This document shows positions 1 through 7,765 of a stretch of 14,848 nt of DNA, in pieces (the first letter of the stretch is position 1; each line of letters begins with the position of its first letter). The stretch covers positions 1 to 14,848 of the forward strand of contig JAISDM010000187.1 in the NCBI GenBank assembly GCA_031264885.1. The letters are read 5' to 3'. Origin of the DNA: Peptococcaceae bacterium. GTDB lineage: Bacteria > Bacillota > Peptococcia > DRI-13 > UBA5745. The notes below the pieces were generated by a model. That model was not told the DNA's origin. It ran no database searches and saw only the letters and a list, made by a program, of their open reading frames with translations. The translations under genes and the position numbers were made by a program.

Positions 1-111
1 CTCCGCGTTTTGAATTTCTACGGCTCAATTTGCTGCAAAAGCCAAACTCGCTCCGCTCAAACAGTGGCTTTTGCGGACGCAAATTTCGCCTAGAAATTCT
101 AAAACGCTCCG
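1..111. repeat. Fold-back repeat, left copy
   Basis: This 111-base unit recurs at 14738-14848 in the same orientation with one difference (A at 60, G at 14797). It folds back on itself in nested arms: 5-20 pairs with 91-107 (one bulged base), 27-33 with 79-85, and 35-44 with 65-74 (10 perfect pairs), leaving a loop at 45-64. The single difference lies in that loop. One frame is open from base 1 to a TAG at 91-93. No transposase or target duplication is visible. It is probably a non-autonomous dispersed element, and the copy may extend left of the window. Confidence 0.85.
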
Positions 112-126
112 CCTAATCGGGCAATA

Positions 127-178
127 TCTCCTCCTTCACCGGGAAACTGCGGCATAACTTATGTGGTGAAGGAGGGGA
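127..178 (+). promoter_or_regulatory. Hairpin sequestering the uppP ribosome binding site
   Basis: Bases 127-140 are complementary to 165-178 over 14 positions with one mismatch, and an inner cata/tatg stem (153-156 with 160-163) sits in the loop. The 3' arm contains the Shine-Dalgarno AAGGAGGGG (169-177), five bases before the TTG start at 183. Folding of the mRNA would hide the ribosome binding site. There is no U-tract, so this is not an intrinsic terminator. Translational control of uppP is inference. Confidence 0.5.
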
Positions 179-182
179 ATAC

Positions 183-974
183 TTGGGCGAGTGGCTGAAG
201 ATCGCTGTTTTGGGGGTAGTGCAGGGGCTGACGGAGTTTCTGCCTGTGAGTTCCAGCGGGCATTTATTGCTGATGAGGAAGTTATTTGGATTGACGGAGG
301 GCGGCCTGTTTCTGGATGTGATGCTGCACTTGGGGACGCTGGCGGCTATCTTCACCGTTTTTTGGAAGGATATCCGCCGGATGATCCGGCATCCCTTCGA
401 ACGGTTTCCGAAATTGATTGTGGCGGCGTCTGTTCCTACCGCGATTATTGGGATCCTGCTCAAATCGAGAGTGGAATCTTTAGCGGAGACGGGGGTCATG
501 GCGGGGGTTTGCTTCTTATTTACGGGGGCGCTTCTGTGGATTGCGGAAAATATCAAGAATCGCGGCTGGAAGCAGATTCGGGAGATGTCTTTCGGGAACG
601 CGTTTTTTATCGGGGTCTTGCAGGGGGTGGCTGTGCTGCCGGCGGTTTCCCGTTCCGGCTGTACGCTGACCGGTTGTTTTTTGAGCGGAACGGAGAGAAA
701 AACGGCCTCCAAATTTGCTTTTATTATGTCGATTCCGCCCATTCTGGGGGCGGCTCTTTTGGAAGTGAAGGATGTGGCTGAAGGGGGCGTAAGCCTTCCG
801 CCGGCGGGGATCGGGGGTGTTCTGCTGGGGGTGCTTGTCTCTGCCGTGAGCGGTTATGTGGCGATTAAATGGATGCTCAGGATCATTCAGAGGGGTTCGC
901 TGAAGGTATTTTCGGTATATGTGTGGATATTGGGGGCGGGCGTTATCGCCGCGCAGCTGTTGCATGTATTTTAA
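183..974 (+). CDS. uppP: Undecaprenyl-diphosphatase (UppP/BacA)
   Basis: This integral membrane phosphatase converts undecaprenyl diphosphate to the monophosphate, recycling the lipid carrier for peptidoglycan and wall polymer synthesis; the family is also linked to bacitracin resistance. The 263 residues match the usual length of about 260-275. Family signatures are clear: QGLTEFLPVSSSGH at residues 14-27, holding the acidic catalytic motif and the serine/histidine segment, and AVSRSG at 154-159 with the essential Arg. The usual PGxSRSG appears here as PAVSRSG, a mild variation. Several hydrophobic helices span the whole protein. The TTG start is chosen for its Shine-Dalgarno five bases upstream, which lies inside a hairpin. 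It is transcribed alone as far as visible and is followed by a strong terminator at 1138-1168. Confidence 0.96.
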   Translation: MGEWLKIAVLGVVQGLTEFLPVSSSGHLLLMRKLFGLTEGGLFLDVMLHLGTLAAIFTVFWKDIRRMIRHPFERFPKLIVAASVPTAIIGILLKSRVESLAETGVMAGVCFLFTGALLWIAENIKNRGWKQIREMSFGNAFFIGVLQGVAVLPAVSRSGCTLTGCFLSGTERKTASKFAFIMSIPPILGAALLEVKDVAEGGVSLPPAGIGGVLLGVLVSAVSGYVAIKWMLRIIQRGSLKVFSVYVWILGAGVIAAQLLHVF

Positions 975-977
975 GCC

Positions 978-1068
978 GTCATTCCGTCATTCCGTCATTC
1001 TGGGCTTGTCCCAGAATCCAGGTTCCTTGGTTTATCATTTTTGGATTTCGGGATAAACCCGGAATGAC
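978..1068. repeat. Dispersed-type palindromic intergenic repeat
   Basis: It opens with three tandem GTCATTCC/T octamers (978-985, 986-993, 994-1001) and closes with the complementary GGAATGAC (1061-1068). Inside are a palindrome ATTCTGGGctTGTCCCAGAAT (roughly 997-1017) and a second dyad around CGGGATAAACCCG (1049-1061). The GTCATTC...GGGCTTG...CCAGAATCC pattern is typical of short non-coding repeats scattered in many bacterial genomes. It lies between the uppP stop codon and its terminator, so it should be transcribed into the 3' untranslated region. Copy number in this genome cannot be seen from here. Confidence 0.7.
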
Positions 1069-1093
1069 AAGATGAATACAGGATAAAATAAGA

Positions 1094-1114
1094 CGGGCGG
1101 CATTCTGCCGCCCG
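1094..1114 (+). other. GC-rich stem-loop in the uppP 3' region
   Basis: CGGGCGGCA (1094-1102) pairs perfectly with TGCCGCCCG (1106-1114) around a TTC loop, a 9-bp stem. No T-run follows, so it is not a complete intrinsic terminator. It sits 24 bases before one and may stabilise the 3' end of the uppP transcript. Confidence 0.5.
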
Positions 1115-1137
1115 GGGTATATGGGTACTACCTTGAT

Positions 1138-1168
1138 AAACCGTCCGCTTTGCGGACGGTTTTTTATT
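1138..1168 (+). terminator. Rho-independent terminator after uppP
   Basis: AAACCGTCCGC (1138-1148) pairs perfectly with GCGGACGGTTT (1152-1162) around a TTT loop and runs into a T-tract to about 1170. The 11-bp GC-rich stem and the T-tract on the + strand only make this a strong one-directional terminator. It separates uppP from the pilus operon. Confidence 0.9.
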
Positions 1169-1213
1169 TTCACTAAATTTAGATAAAAAATACAAAATTA
1201 TTCAAAATAGTAA

Positions 1214-1243
1214 TTGACAGGATATACAATATTGTGATATATT
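1214..1243 (+). promoter_or_regulatory. Predicted sigma-A promoter of the Tad operon
   Basis: A consensus -35 TTGACA (1214-1219) is followed after 18 bases by TATATT (1238-1243), with an extended -10 TG at 1235-1236. It lies downstream of the uppP terminator and about 30 bases before the first operon gene. It is the only good promoter seen ahead of the ten-kilobase pilus gene run. Confidence 0.7.
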
Positions 1244-1246
1244 GTA
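1225..1246. promoter_or_regulatory. Candidate operator overlapping the Tad promoter
   Basis: TACAATAT (1225-1232) and ATATTGTA (1239-1246) form a perfect 8-bp inverted repeat with a six-base spacer. It covers part of the promoter spacer and the whole -10 hexamer, the position expected for a repressor that blocks RNA polymerase. The region is AT-rich, so chance symmetry is possible. No regulator gene is present in the window. Confidence 0.45.
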
Positions 1247-1274
1247 AAAAAATAACAGGAGGTGTTCTCGAAAT

Positions 1275-2720
1275 TTGGATCAGAAAAGCATTCATGTGGT
1301 TTTTTCCAAACATATTGACGTTTTGGAGAATTTACTCAACCGGTACGGTGCTGTGTCGGGCTGGACGTCCAGCATGGAGGACGCCTGTTTGTGGGCAAGG
1401 GAGGGCGGGCAGCCGGATCCGGAGATCATTCTGATCAATGGGACGGATTTTTACCGCGAATTTAAGCCAAAGAAAGGGGTGGACGCGGACGGTGTTTTTT
1501 TGGATTTGGTGGGGCAGGTGCAGAGTCATCGCGGCGGCAGCCGGATCATATTGCTGCTTCCGGAGGCGAAGCGGAGGGAATCCAGGCTTGCTTACGGTTT
1601 GATTTGTGAAGGGATCTATGATTACTGGTTTTTGGATTCATTGGATTCCGAAACGGTCGAGACGATTCTAACGGAAACCCGGGATATAGAGGCGCTGGAC
1701 CGTTACCTGGAGCAGCTTGAGCCGGCGGATATATATATGCCTCCGGATATATCCGGAGCGCCGGACGCGGATGATCCGCCGGATTTTTTGTATGAGGCCG
1801 CGCCTGGGATTCAGTCCGGCATGATCATGGAGAAGCCGGCGGGGCTGTTGGCTGAGGAGATGAGCCGGCCGGAGATCAAATCGGCGGTGGTGGCTTTCTG
1901 GTCTGAAGACGACAGTATGCTGAGTTATGGCAGCGGGATTCTATTGGCACTTTTTTTGGCGCAGAAGGGATTTAAGGTGGCTTTGCTGGAGGGGATCTCC
2001 GCTACGCCCAGGCTGGCCGGCGCTTTGGGACTGAGGCATCCGTTTTTCAATACGGGGCACGCGCTGTCTATGTTTGCCAGAGGGCAGGACAAGCCTTTTC
2101 AAGCCTGTATTTTTAACGCGGATATATATAAGAAGGATTCAAACGCTTTTGACGACCACGCTTTTTTGGCGAAATATCCCCAGTCGCTGTATTTTTTGCC
2201 GGATGAAAGGCGGCAGGACAATGTGGATATGGAGACGATGCGGGTGAATTGGGACCGGTTTTTGATGGAAATGACGAAATGGTGTTTGTTTGACCGGGGT
2301 TTTCATTTTTTGATCTACTTATGTCACGGGGAATCGGTTTTTAATAAGGTTTTGCTGGAAATGGCCCATGTCAAAATGATCGGCATTCAGCCGTGGCCGA
2401 CCAGCGTGGCTATGGGGCTGGAAATGCAGCGTCAGTGGCCCGGACAGTGCATGATTCTCTGGGGGACGCAATCCGACGCTTTCCAAAAGGAGGCGAAGAT
2501 ATTCCCCCATGAGAGCCTGGTGGTTAAGCCGGATCGTTTCGAGCAGGACGCCATGTCGCTGTTTTACTTCAAAAAGACGGTGCATGCTTTTGACACGGAA
2601 ACCCAAATATATTTGGAACAGCTGAGCAAGCGGATCACGACCCACGGTTTCACGTTTAAGGAGAGATCCGCCCGCAATTTGATTCAAAAACTAAAAGAGG
2701 GATTTGGAAGGGATGGTTAA
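1275..2720 (+). CDS. TadZ/CpaE-like protein: pseudo-receiver plus degenerate MinD-type ATPase domain
   Basis: First gene of the pilus operon, 481 residues. Residues 1-140 have the alternating strand/helix pattern of an atypical receiver (strands near 5-10, 50-55, 89-95 and 114-119), with Asn at the usual phospho-acceptor strand end (EIILING), so phosphorylation is unlikely. A variable acidic linker (about 145-200) leads to a MinD/ParA-like fold at about 203-435. The P-loop position (SEDDSMLSYGSG, 210-221) lacks the GKT/S lysine, so nucleotide hydrolysis is doubtful. TadZ/CpaE proteins localise the Tad machine at the membrane or pole, and an atypical Walker A is known in the TadZ family. The TTG start follows AGGAGGTG (1257-1264) by ten bases. 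It overlaps the next gene by eight bases. Family assignment rests on domain order and context. Confidence 0.75.
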   Translation: MDQKSIHVVFSKHIDVLENLLNRYGAVSGWTSSMEDACLWAREGGQPDPEIILINGTDFYREFKPKKGVDADGVFLDLVGQVQSHRGGSRIILLLPEAKRRESRLAYGLICEGIYDYWFLDSLDSETVETILTETRDIEALDRYLEQLEPADIYMPPDISGAPDADDPPDFLYEAAPGIQSGMIMEKPAGLLAEEMSRPEIKSAVVAFWSEDDSMLSYGSGILLALFLAQKGFKVALLEGISATPRLAGALGLRHPFFNTGHALSMFARGQDKPFQACIFNADIYKKDSNAFDDHAFLAKYPQSLYFLPDERRQDNVDMETMRVNWDRFLMEMTKWCLFDRGFHFLIYLCHGESVFNKVLLEMAHVKMIGIQPWPTSVAMGLEMQRQWPGQCMILWGTQSDAFQKEAKIFPHESLVVKPDRFEQDAMSLFYFKKTVHAFDTETQIYLEQLSKRITTHGFTFKERSARNLIQKLKEGFGRDG

Positions 2721-3498
2721 GATAAAAGAACCGAAAGTAATCGTCTCATGGGCGTGTACGGGTTATAACAATTCCGGGCTCAGTCTCAGGATTGCGAGAG
2801 AATTGTCCCGTCATTACAAGAGCTTGCTGGTGGAATTGCCTTGCCTGGGGATACCGCGGCTGGGATTCGTCTGCAATATTATGGATAGGGAGCGCCACGC
2901 GGAAGCCGCGATTCTGGATTTGGACAATGGGAAGGGCTTTAATTGGGATTTGGTCCATAAGGCGGACGGATTGTCCCTGCTGCCCGCGAATGTGTTTGCC
3001 GCGCCGGATTATCCGGTGTTCTCGAAGGTGGAGATGAACACATTGATCGAGTTCCCCAGAACGGTGGTTAACGAAGGGGCGAAAAAAGAGTATCAATGGA
3101 TTGTTTTTGACTGCCAGGGTCAGTTGACCAATCCGATGACTTTTTTCGCGCTGAAGCAGTCGGAGAAGGTGCTGATCCCTGTGGATAACCCCGGCGACGC
3201 GGCCTATGTCCTGGCGAATATTAAAAGACTGGTGAATGTGTTTAAGCAGCCCGCGAGTAAATTCCTGGTTCTGGCGTCCGCGGATTTGGAGGAAATGAGA
3301 AAGCTGATGGTTTTGAAAAACGAGGAGCAAAAGCAGGAGTACAACGTGAAGGTGGCGGCCAGAGAGATGAAGGATATCTTAAATTTCTGCGTGGGGAATC
3401 AGATATCTTATTTAAATATAGAACAAAATGATACTTTTTATGAGGAACAGCATGTGGATGATTTGGAGGTGAAGGAAGCGGTCAGGATCAAATTGTAG
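2713..3498 (+). CDS. Second TadZ-like MinD/ParA-type protein with degenerate P-loop
   Basis: 261 residues, single domain, no receiver. The first strand KVIVSWACTGYNNSGLSL (8-25) occupies the P-loop position of the MinD/ParA/SIMIBI fold, but the KGGVGKT/S lysines are absent. The Walker-B-like strand WIVFDCQGQ (129-137) keeps Asp133, and KVLIPVDNP (152-160) matches the MinD strand that precedes the switch region. It probably binds nucleotide weakly or not at all and serves as a scaffold or partner of the preceding protein; this is inference. ATG at 2713 is chosen because AGAGGG (2696-2701) lies 11 bases upstream; a TTG at 2704 would add three residues but leaves almost no spacing. The start overlaps the upstream stop codon, so the two are probably translationally coupled. 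Confidence 0.72.
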   Translation: MVKIKEPKVIVSWACTGYNNSGLSLRIARELSRHYKSLLVELPCLGIPRLGFVCNIMDRERHAEAAILDLDNGKGFNWDLVHKADGLSLLPANVFAAPDYPVFSKVEMNTLIEFPRTVVNEGAKKEYQWIVFDCQGQLTNPMTFFALKQSEKVLIPVDNPGDAAYVLANIKRLVNVFKQPASKFLVLASADLEEMRKLMVLKNEEQKQEYNVKVAAREMKDILNFCVGNQISYLNIEQNDTFYEEQHVDDLEVKEAVRIKL

Positions 3499-3517
3499 GA
3501 AAGATGGGAGGAGAGGT

Positions 3518-4900
3518 ATGGCAAATATATTTAATCCAATGGAATACGCGGGCGTCCAGGAAGTTGATTTTGTCGGCGAGCCGCTGTCGGATATTTCGGG
3601 ATCTGAGAAATTTTACGATGTGGTGGCTCAGACGAGGAGCCATCTGCGGGATTCGCACAGGCATGAGTTTGTGCGCTCGGTCATTGACCCCAAGGTGCGG
3701 GAGGCGTTAAAGACGGAGGTGGTGCGTTACCTGACGTCCAGGCCGAATCTGCAGATCGCCGGCATTCCGCTCAAGCAGCTGATAGACGCGGTTCAGCAGG
3801 AGATATTATATTTCGGGCCCATCCAAAAAGCGCTGGATGATCCGGATGTGACCAACATCGATATCAATTCGCCGAAAGACGTCTACATAGAAAAAAACGG
3901 AGAGGAGGAATATTGTCCCGACATGGCCTTTAAAGACGATATTCATCTGGAAACCATGATCAACAAAATGCTGGTGGCGGACGGCAAGACGCTGACCGCG
4001 AACGAACCCCATATTGACAGTTTGTTTGAGAAGTATAGGATTTGCGCGGTTTTGGGAACCGCCAGGGGCGGGATCGCCACGGAAGGCACCTGTGTGTCCA
4101 TACGTAAATTTTCGGACGAAACCATCACGCCGGGGGACCTGGTCAAAATGGGCAGCATCAGTGAGGAGATGAACCATTTTTTTGCCCATGTGATTCCTTG
4201 CTGCAACGCCATTGTGGCCGGCGCCACGAATTCCGGAAAGACCACGACCTTGATGTCGCTGCCCTTGTATTTTCATGAGGACACCCGGATTATCACCATT
4301 GAGGACAGTCCGGAAATGATGCTGAGGCGAAAAAACGCGTTTCAAAACTACCGGAACATTGTGGCGCTGCAAACGAAGGCCCATGACAATAAGGATAAGA
4401 CTTACGACATCGCCCGTTTAACCAAGGTGTCGCTCCGGATGCGGCCTTTCAAAATACTGATCGGCGAGGTGCGGGATTCTCAGGCTTGCCGGCAGGCGCA
4501 GGCGGCGATGAACACGGGGCATGGGACCTATATGACCATACATTCCAGCTCCGCGAAGAACGCGGCGGTTCGAATCGTTCAATTGGCGGGGGACGGTTAC
4601 AATGATGAAACCATCGCCGCGCAGCTGGCGGACACGGTGGATCTGATCCTGTTTCAGCAAAAAATCAAGAAAAGCAGAGTCATCACTTCCGTGATTGAAC
4701 TGGTCGGGTATGAACAGGCGCGCCGGCCCATTTGCCGGCAGTTGTTCCGCTTTGTGCAAACGGGAGTGAACCCGGAGGGCTTTGTGGAAGGCTATCATGA
4801 AAGGGTCGATGGGATCTCGGAGGAATTGGCCTTAAAGCTGGAGATTAACCTGGTCCCCAGGGAAATCATTGAAACCTTTGCCGGAAACGACGCGCCATGA
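3518..4900 (+). CDS. cpaF: Tad/type IV pilus assembly ATPase CpaF/TadA
   Basis: Cytoplasmic hexameric motor ATPase of the type II/IV secretion superfamily, expected to drive pilin polymerisation through TadB/TadC. The 460 residues match CpaF length. The N-terminal domain runs to about 190. The catalytic core carries Walker A GATNSGKTT (235-243), an Asp box TIEDSPEMM (260-268), a Walker-B-type ILIGEVRD (313-320) and a His box GTYMTIHSSSA (336-346). All catalytic elements are intact, so this is the only clearly active ATPase of the operon, in contrast to the two degenerate ones upstream. The ATG at 3518 follows GGGAGGAG (3506-3513). The stop codon overlaps the next start as ATGA (4897-4900). 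Confidence 0.95.
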   Translation: MANIFNPMEYAGVQEVDFVGEPLSDISGSEKFYDVVAQTRSHLRDSHRHEFVRSVIDPKVREALKTEVVRYLTSRPNLQIAGIPLKQLIDAVQQEILYFGPIQKALDDPDVTNIDINSPKDVYIEKNGEEEYCPDMAFKDDIHLETMINKMLVADGKTLTANEPHIDSLFEKYRICAVLGTARGGIATEGTCVSIRKFSDETITPGDLVKMGSISEEMNHFFAHVIPCCNAIVAGATNSGKTTTLMSLPLYFHEDTRIITIEDSPEMMLRRKNAFQNYRNIVALQTKAHDNKDKTYDIARLTKVSLRMRPFKILIGEVRDSQACRQAQAAMNTGHGTYMTIHSSSAKNAAVRIVQLAGDGYNDETIAAQLADTVDLILFQQKIKKSRVITSVIELVGYEQARRPICRQLFRFVQTGVNPEGFVEGYHERVDGISEELALKLEINLVPREIIETFAGNDAP

Positions 4901-5769
4901 TCTCTTTGGGCGTGGCCGCGACTTTCGCCTTCTGGGCGTGTGCGGCGCTGAATTTGATTTGGCTGGGGAAGAAGAGAAACAGCAAGCCGCGGGGGAAATG
5001 GAAGCGTTTTTTAACGCGGCTTCATGTGCCGAAATGGGAGGGCCATGAAGAAAACAGATTTGGGGTTCAGTATGTATTATGTACAGGCGCGGTGCTCGTG
5101 GGCGCCGGATTCATGAGTTTGTGGAGCCGCAATCCTCTGATTTTGCCGGCGGGACTCGCGGCCGGTATCTATCTTCCCCAATTTTTGCTGGAAAAACGCC
5201 GGCGGGCGAAGCGGCTGGCCATTATGGAAAAACTGGTGGATCCGCTCCGGATTTTAATTTCACGAATTCCGGACCAGGGGAATTTGGCGCGCGCTTTGGA
5301 TCAGGTGCGAAGGGAGGTGAGAGACGAGACGCTCCGGGAAATGCTGGACGAGGTTCTTCGGGACATCGGGTTGGGAGGTGGTATTCAGGAAGCGCTTACA
5401 CGTTGGAAGCACCATATCGGGCTGCGTAATTTCGACACATTTATCGATTTGTTGATTCAAGCTCATTTGGACGGCTGGACCGAACCCGCGCTGAAAGCGC
5501 TGGATAAAGCGGTGGAAGCGATGGAATTGGATCTGCGGGCCATTGGAATGGTCAGGGAAAAAAGCCGGAACAAAAAGAAACAGCTGTACGGCGCGCTGGC
5601 GGTATCCTGGGTTTTTCCCCCGGTTCTTTCTATGATCGGCGTGGGGACAGGCAATATTTACCTGGATACTTTGCCGGGCAAGCTGCTGATATTCGCGTAC
5701 CTGGCCGGGAGTATGTACGTCATGATCCAGGGAGATAATTATTTGAGCTTGAATGTGGATGAACTGTGA
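4897..5769 (+). CDS. tadB: TadB-like inner-membrane platform protein (T2SS F domain)
   Basis: 290-residue membrane protein. Hydrophobic segments lie at about 4-23, 58-76, 78-98, 226-246 and 258-276. The cytoplasmic region between (about 105-222) is helical and charged, with the spacing of a type II secretion GspF/TadB domain, including the segment LVDPLRILISRIPDQGNL (109-126). TadB and TadC form the membrane platform that couples CpaF to pilus growth. It is translationally coupled to cpaF through the ATGA overlap. It is the first of two adjacent F-domain genes, so it takes the TadB position; the name rests on this order as much as on sequence. Confidence 0.85.
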   Translation: MISLGVAATFAFWACAALNLIWLGKKRNSKPRGKWKRFLTRLHVPKWEGHEENRFGVQYVLCTGAVLVGAGFMSLWSRNPLILPAGLAAGIYLPQFLLEKRRRAKRLAIMEKLVDPLRILISRIPDQGNLARALDQVRREVRDETLREMLDEVLRDIGLGGGIQEALTRWKHHIGLRNFDTFIDLLIQAHLDGWTEPALKALDKAVEAMELDLRAIGMVREKSRNKKKQLYGALAVSWVFPPVLSMIGVGTGNIYLDTLPGKLLIFAYLAGSMYVMIQGDNYLSLNVDEL

Positions 5770-5793
5770 GTACGTTCTAAAGGAGGCGAGGCT

Positions 5794-6696
5794 GTGGGCT
5801 GGCTTGTTATTCCCTGTTTCCTGGCGGCGACGGCCGGATCGGCGGCGGTTTTCTTCCTGCTTTGCCGCAGAAGACAGCGGCAGCAGTCCTATTACCGGGC
5901 TGGGATCGCCGCGTTGTCCGAACATGAGTGGGAGGCTTATTCCCAGAAGGACAGCCGCGGATTGCGGCGGGTGATGATACTGATTCAAACGGCCGGGAAA
6001 TGGATGGATCTGGAGAGCCTGATTCTGAACAAAATGGAGGCTATGCTGGAAATCATGGGAGAACACAGACAGCCCGAGAAAGAATTGGCCAGATACTTGA
6101 TCATGGGCTGCGCGGGCGCGGCGCCGGCGCTGCTGCTGCCCTTTATAACGAAGGAGGCCTGGTATTGCGCGTTGTATCCCTGTTTCGCGGTTGTGCTGGT
6201 ATATCAGAATTATCATGGGCTGGTCAAAAAGTATCAGGGCTGGCAGAGAGAGATACAGAGGGACATTCCTGATCTGATCGACAAATTGAGGATCAGTTTT
6301 GCCAGCGGCAGGGATTATGTGTCCGCGCTGATTCAGGCCCGCGCTTCCTCCGGGCCCAAAATGGCGGGAGCGATAGAGCGTCTGATCGCGGATATTCAAA
6401 GCATCGGCGTGTCCCGGGCTTTGGACGGATTCGCGGCCGCGTTCCGGATGCCGGTCATGAACAAACTGACATCCGCGGTGCGGATCGCGCTGGAGAGCGG
6501 CTATCAGGCGGCGGAAACCTATTTTGCCAATATAGAAGGCGATTTGCGCGAGGTGCGGCAGATCGCCATGGAAGAATTGACGCGGTCGAAACCCGAAAAG
6601 GTATATCAGTTATACTTGATTTTGTCCGGATTGGCGATCGCGGCCCTATGTTTGAAAGGCTGGGAGATATTTTCTCAGATGACGAGTTTGTTTTAA
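5794..6696 (+). CDS. tadC: TadC-like inner-membrane platform protein (T2SS F domain)
   Basis: 300 residues with a hydrophobic N-terminal segment (3-24), a paired membrane region at about 106-148 and a last helix near 278-293. The F-domain-like helical stretch starts at IPDLIDKLRISFASG (165-179) and continues through a second conserved block, ALDGFAAAFRMPVMNKLTSA (about 209-228). It is the expected partner of the preceding TadB in the membrane platform. The start is a GTG, supported by AAAGGAGG (5779-5786) seven bases upstream. A 24-base gap separates it from tadB, and the pilin gene follows after 25 bases. Confidence 0.85.
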   Translation: MGWLVIPCFLAATAGSAAVFFLLCRRRQRQQSYYRAGIAALSEHEWEAYSQKDSRGLRRVMILIQTAGKWMDLESLILNKMEAMLEIMGEHRQPEKELARYLIMGCAGAAPALLLPFITKEAWYCALYPCFAVVLVYQNYHGLVKKYQGWQREIQRDIPDLIDKLRISFASGRDYVSALIQARASSGPKMAGAIERLIADIQSIGVSRALDGFAAAFRMPVMNKLTSAVRIALESGYQAAETYFANIEGDLREVRQIAMEELTRSKPEKVYQLYLILSGLAIAALCLKGWEIFSQMTSLF

Positions 6697-6721
6697 GGAT
6701 AAAAATAAGGAGGTTTTTTAC

Positions 6722-6913
6722 ATGAAATTGGTCTGGAACGCCGTGAGGGGCAAGACACGGAACCTAATTCAGGATGAAAGAGGTGATTTGGTCGCGACGC
6801 TGGGATGGATGGCGGTAACGGTGGTGATCTTGGTATTGGTTCACGGATTGATTACAGGGTGGCTGCCCGGATTTGTCAATCAGATTTTCTCCAGTATGGA
6901 CAGCCTGATTTGA
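6722..6913 (+). CDS. Small pilin-like protein, probable major Flp-type subunit
   Basis: 63 residues: a basic N-terminus (1-17), a DERG motif (18-21), a hydrophobic helix (about 23-46) and a short tail. The position after tadC and the size are those of Flp/type IVb pilins. The usual Flp prepilin site has Glu at +5 after the cleaved glycine; here +5 after Gly21 is Thr26 and no Glu-Tyr pair exists. The next gene shows the same D-x-R-G-x4-T pattern. The ribosome binding site AAGGAGGT (6707-6714), seven bases before ATG, is the closest to full anti-Shine-Dalgarno complementarity noted in the operon, which fits a highly expressed subunit. Processing by the A24 peptidase at the operon end is inferred. 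Confidence 0.7.
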   Translation: MKLVWNAVRGKTRNLIQDERGDLVATLGWMAVTVVILVLVHGLITGWLPGFVNQIFSSMDSLI

Positions 6914-6924
6914 CCGGCAAAGCC

Positions 6925-7329
6925 ATGATGATTTTCCGTGACAAAAGGGGGAACGCCATTATAACAGGCTTGTACACGGCGTTGATCATAGCCGTATGTT
7001 TCTGTGTGGGAATCGATGTGGCGGGTTACGGATCCCTGGCCTGGAAACTCAGGAACGCGTGTACGGAGACGCTGGCGCTGATGAAGATTGAGAACGGACT
7101 GGACGCGGGCATCCGTCAAAAATTCGAGGAGTTCCTGGACGTACAGGGCGTCGATCCCGGACAGGTAACGGTGACGGGCACTTCCAAACTGGTTCAGCGG
7201 GGAGATTTGGTGGAAATACGCGCGGAAACCGTCTATTCGCTGAAGGCGCTGCGCCCGCTGGGCCATGAGCTGAGCGCGCCGGTTCAGGTGACTCTGCGGG
7301 GGCTTGCGCAGGATTATGTACGGAGGTAG
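6925..7329 (+). CDS. Pseudopilin-like protein, TadE/DUF4320-like
   Basis: 134 residues: DKRG (6-9), a membrane helix (about 12-32) and an extracytoplasmic domain rich in beta strands to the end (VTVTGTSKLVQRGDLVEIRA). The topology and place between the pilin and another TadE-like gene suit a minor pseudopilin; DUF4320 proteins of clostridial Tad loci look like this, but that family call is from memory of the pattern. The ATG at 6925 has no clear Shine-Dalgarno. A TTG at 6910 overlaps the pilin stop as TTGA (6910-6913) and would add five residues with coupled translation, so it is a real alternative. A longer frame back to 6805 would overlap the pilin gene and is unlikely. Confidence 0.65.
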   Translation: MMIFRDKRGNAIITGLYTALIIAVCFCVGIDVAGYGSLAWKLRNACTETLALMKIENGLDAGIRQKFEEFLDVQGVDPGQVTVTGTSKLVQRGDLVEIRAETVYSLKALRPLGHELSAPVQVTLRGLAQDYVRR

Positions 7330-7332
7330 GGG

Positions 7333-7737
7333 ATGAGAGCGATTGCCTGGATGATGGCGGTGCTGGTGCTTGTGACATTGACGCTGGACATTACCTTGGT
7401 ATGGTCCGCCCGGAATCAGTTGAGTCAGGCGGCCGAACTGGCCTTGGACGGCGCTTTTGTGGAAGGGTTGAATCCGGAGGACCTATTCAGGGGAAAAAGC
7501 TACTTGGATGAGCGCGCGGGGCGTGAAGCCGCGTCGCGGCTGGCCGCCGAAAACATCCGGCCGGAGCTTCGAAAGACGTTAGAGTTTCAGGTTGATTTTG
7601 AGCAGGATGGCAATCGCCCTCGGGCGATTGCCGTCATCCAGGCGTATGTTGAAGTGGTTTCCACCAAAATGCTGGGCTTGAGGGGAATTCCGGTCCGGAT
7701 ACACAAGACGCGGTACCATGTGAGCCGGTATAAATAA
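7333..7737 (+). CDS. TadE/TadG-like pseudopilin
   Basis: 134 residues with an N-terminal helix at about 5-26 (IAWMMAVLVLVTLTLDITL), then the amphipathic segment RNQLSQAAELALDGAF typical of TadE/TadG-type proteins, then a soluble domain ending in strands (AIAVIQAYVEVVSTKML). It would be anchored in the membrane with most of the protein outside. No glycine cleavage motif like that of the two preceding genes is present, so it may remain unprocessed. GGAGG (7322-7326) lies six bases before the ATG, inside the end of the upstream gene. A strong 24-base palindrome lies in its coding sequence at 7609-7632. Confidence 0.65.
   Translation: MRAIAWMMAVLVLVTLTLDITLVWSARNQLSQAAELALDGAFVEGLNPEDLFRGKSYLDERAGREAASRLAAENIRPELRKTLEFQVDFEQDGNRPRAIAVIQAYVEVVSTKMLGLRGIPVRIHKTRYHVSRYK
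7609..7632. repeat. Perfect inverted repeat inside a pseudopilin gene
   Basis: GGCAATCGCCC (7609-7619) and GGGCGATTGCC (7622-7632) are exact complements separated by TC, giving an 11-bp arm on each side. In RNA a slightly larger loop would form. It lies in codons for residues around DGNRPRAIAV. It could pause transcription, mark an mRNA processing site that sets subunit ratios, or bind a protein; none is shown. Confidence 0.75.
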
Positions 7738-7765
7738 AAGGAAAGGGAAGGGGGACAAGGCAAAA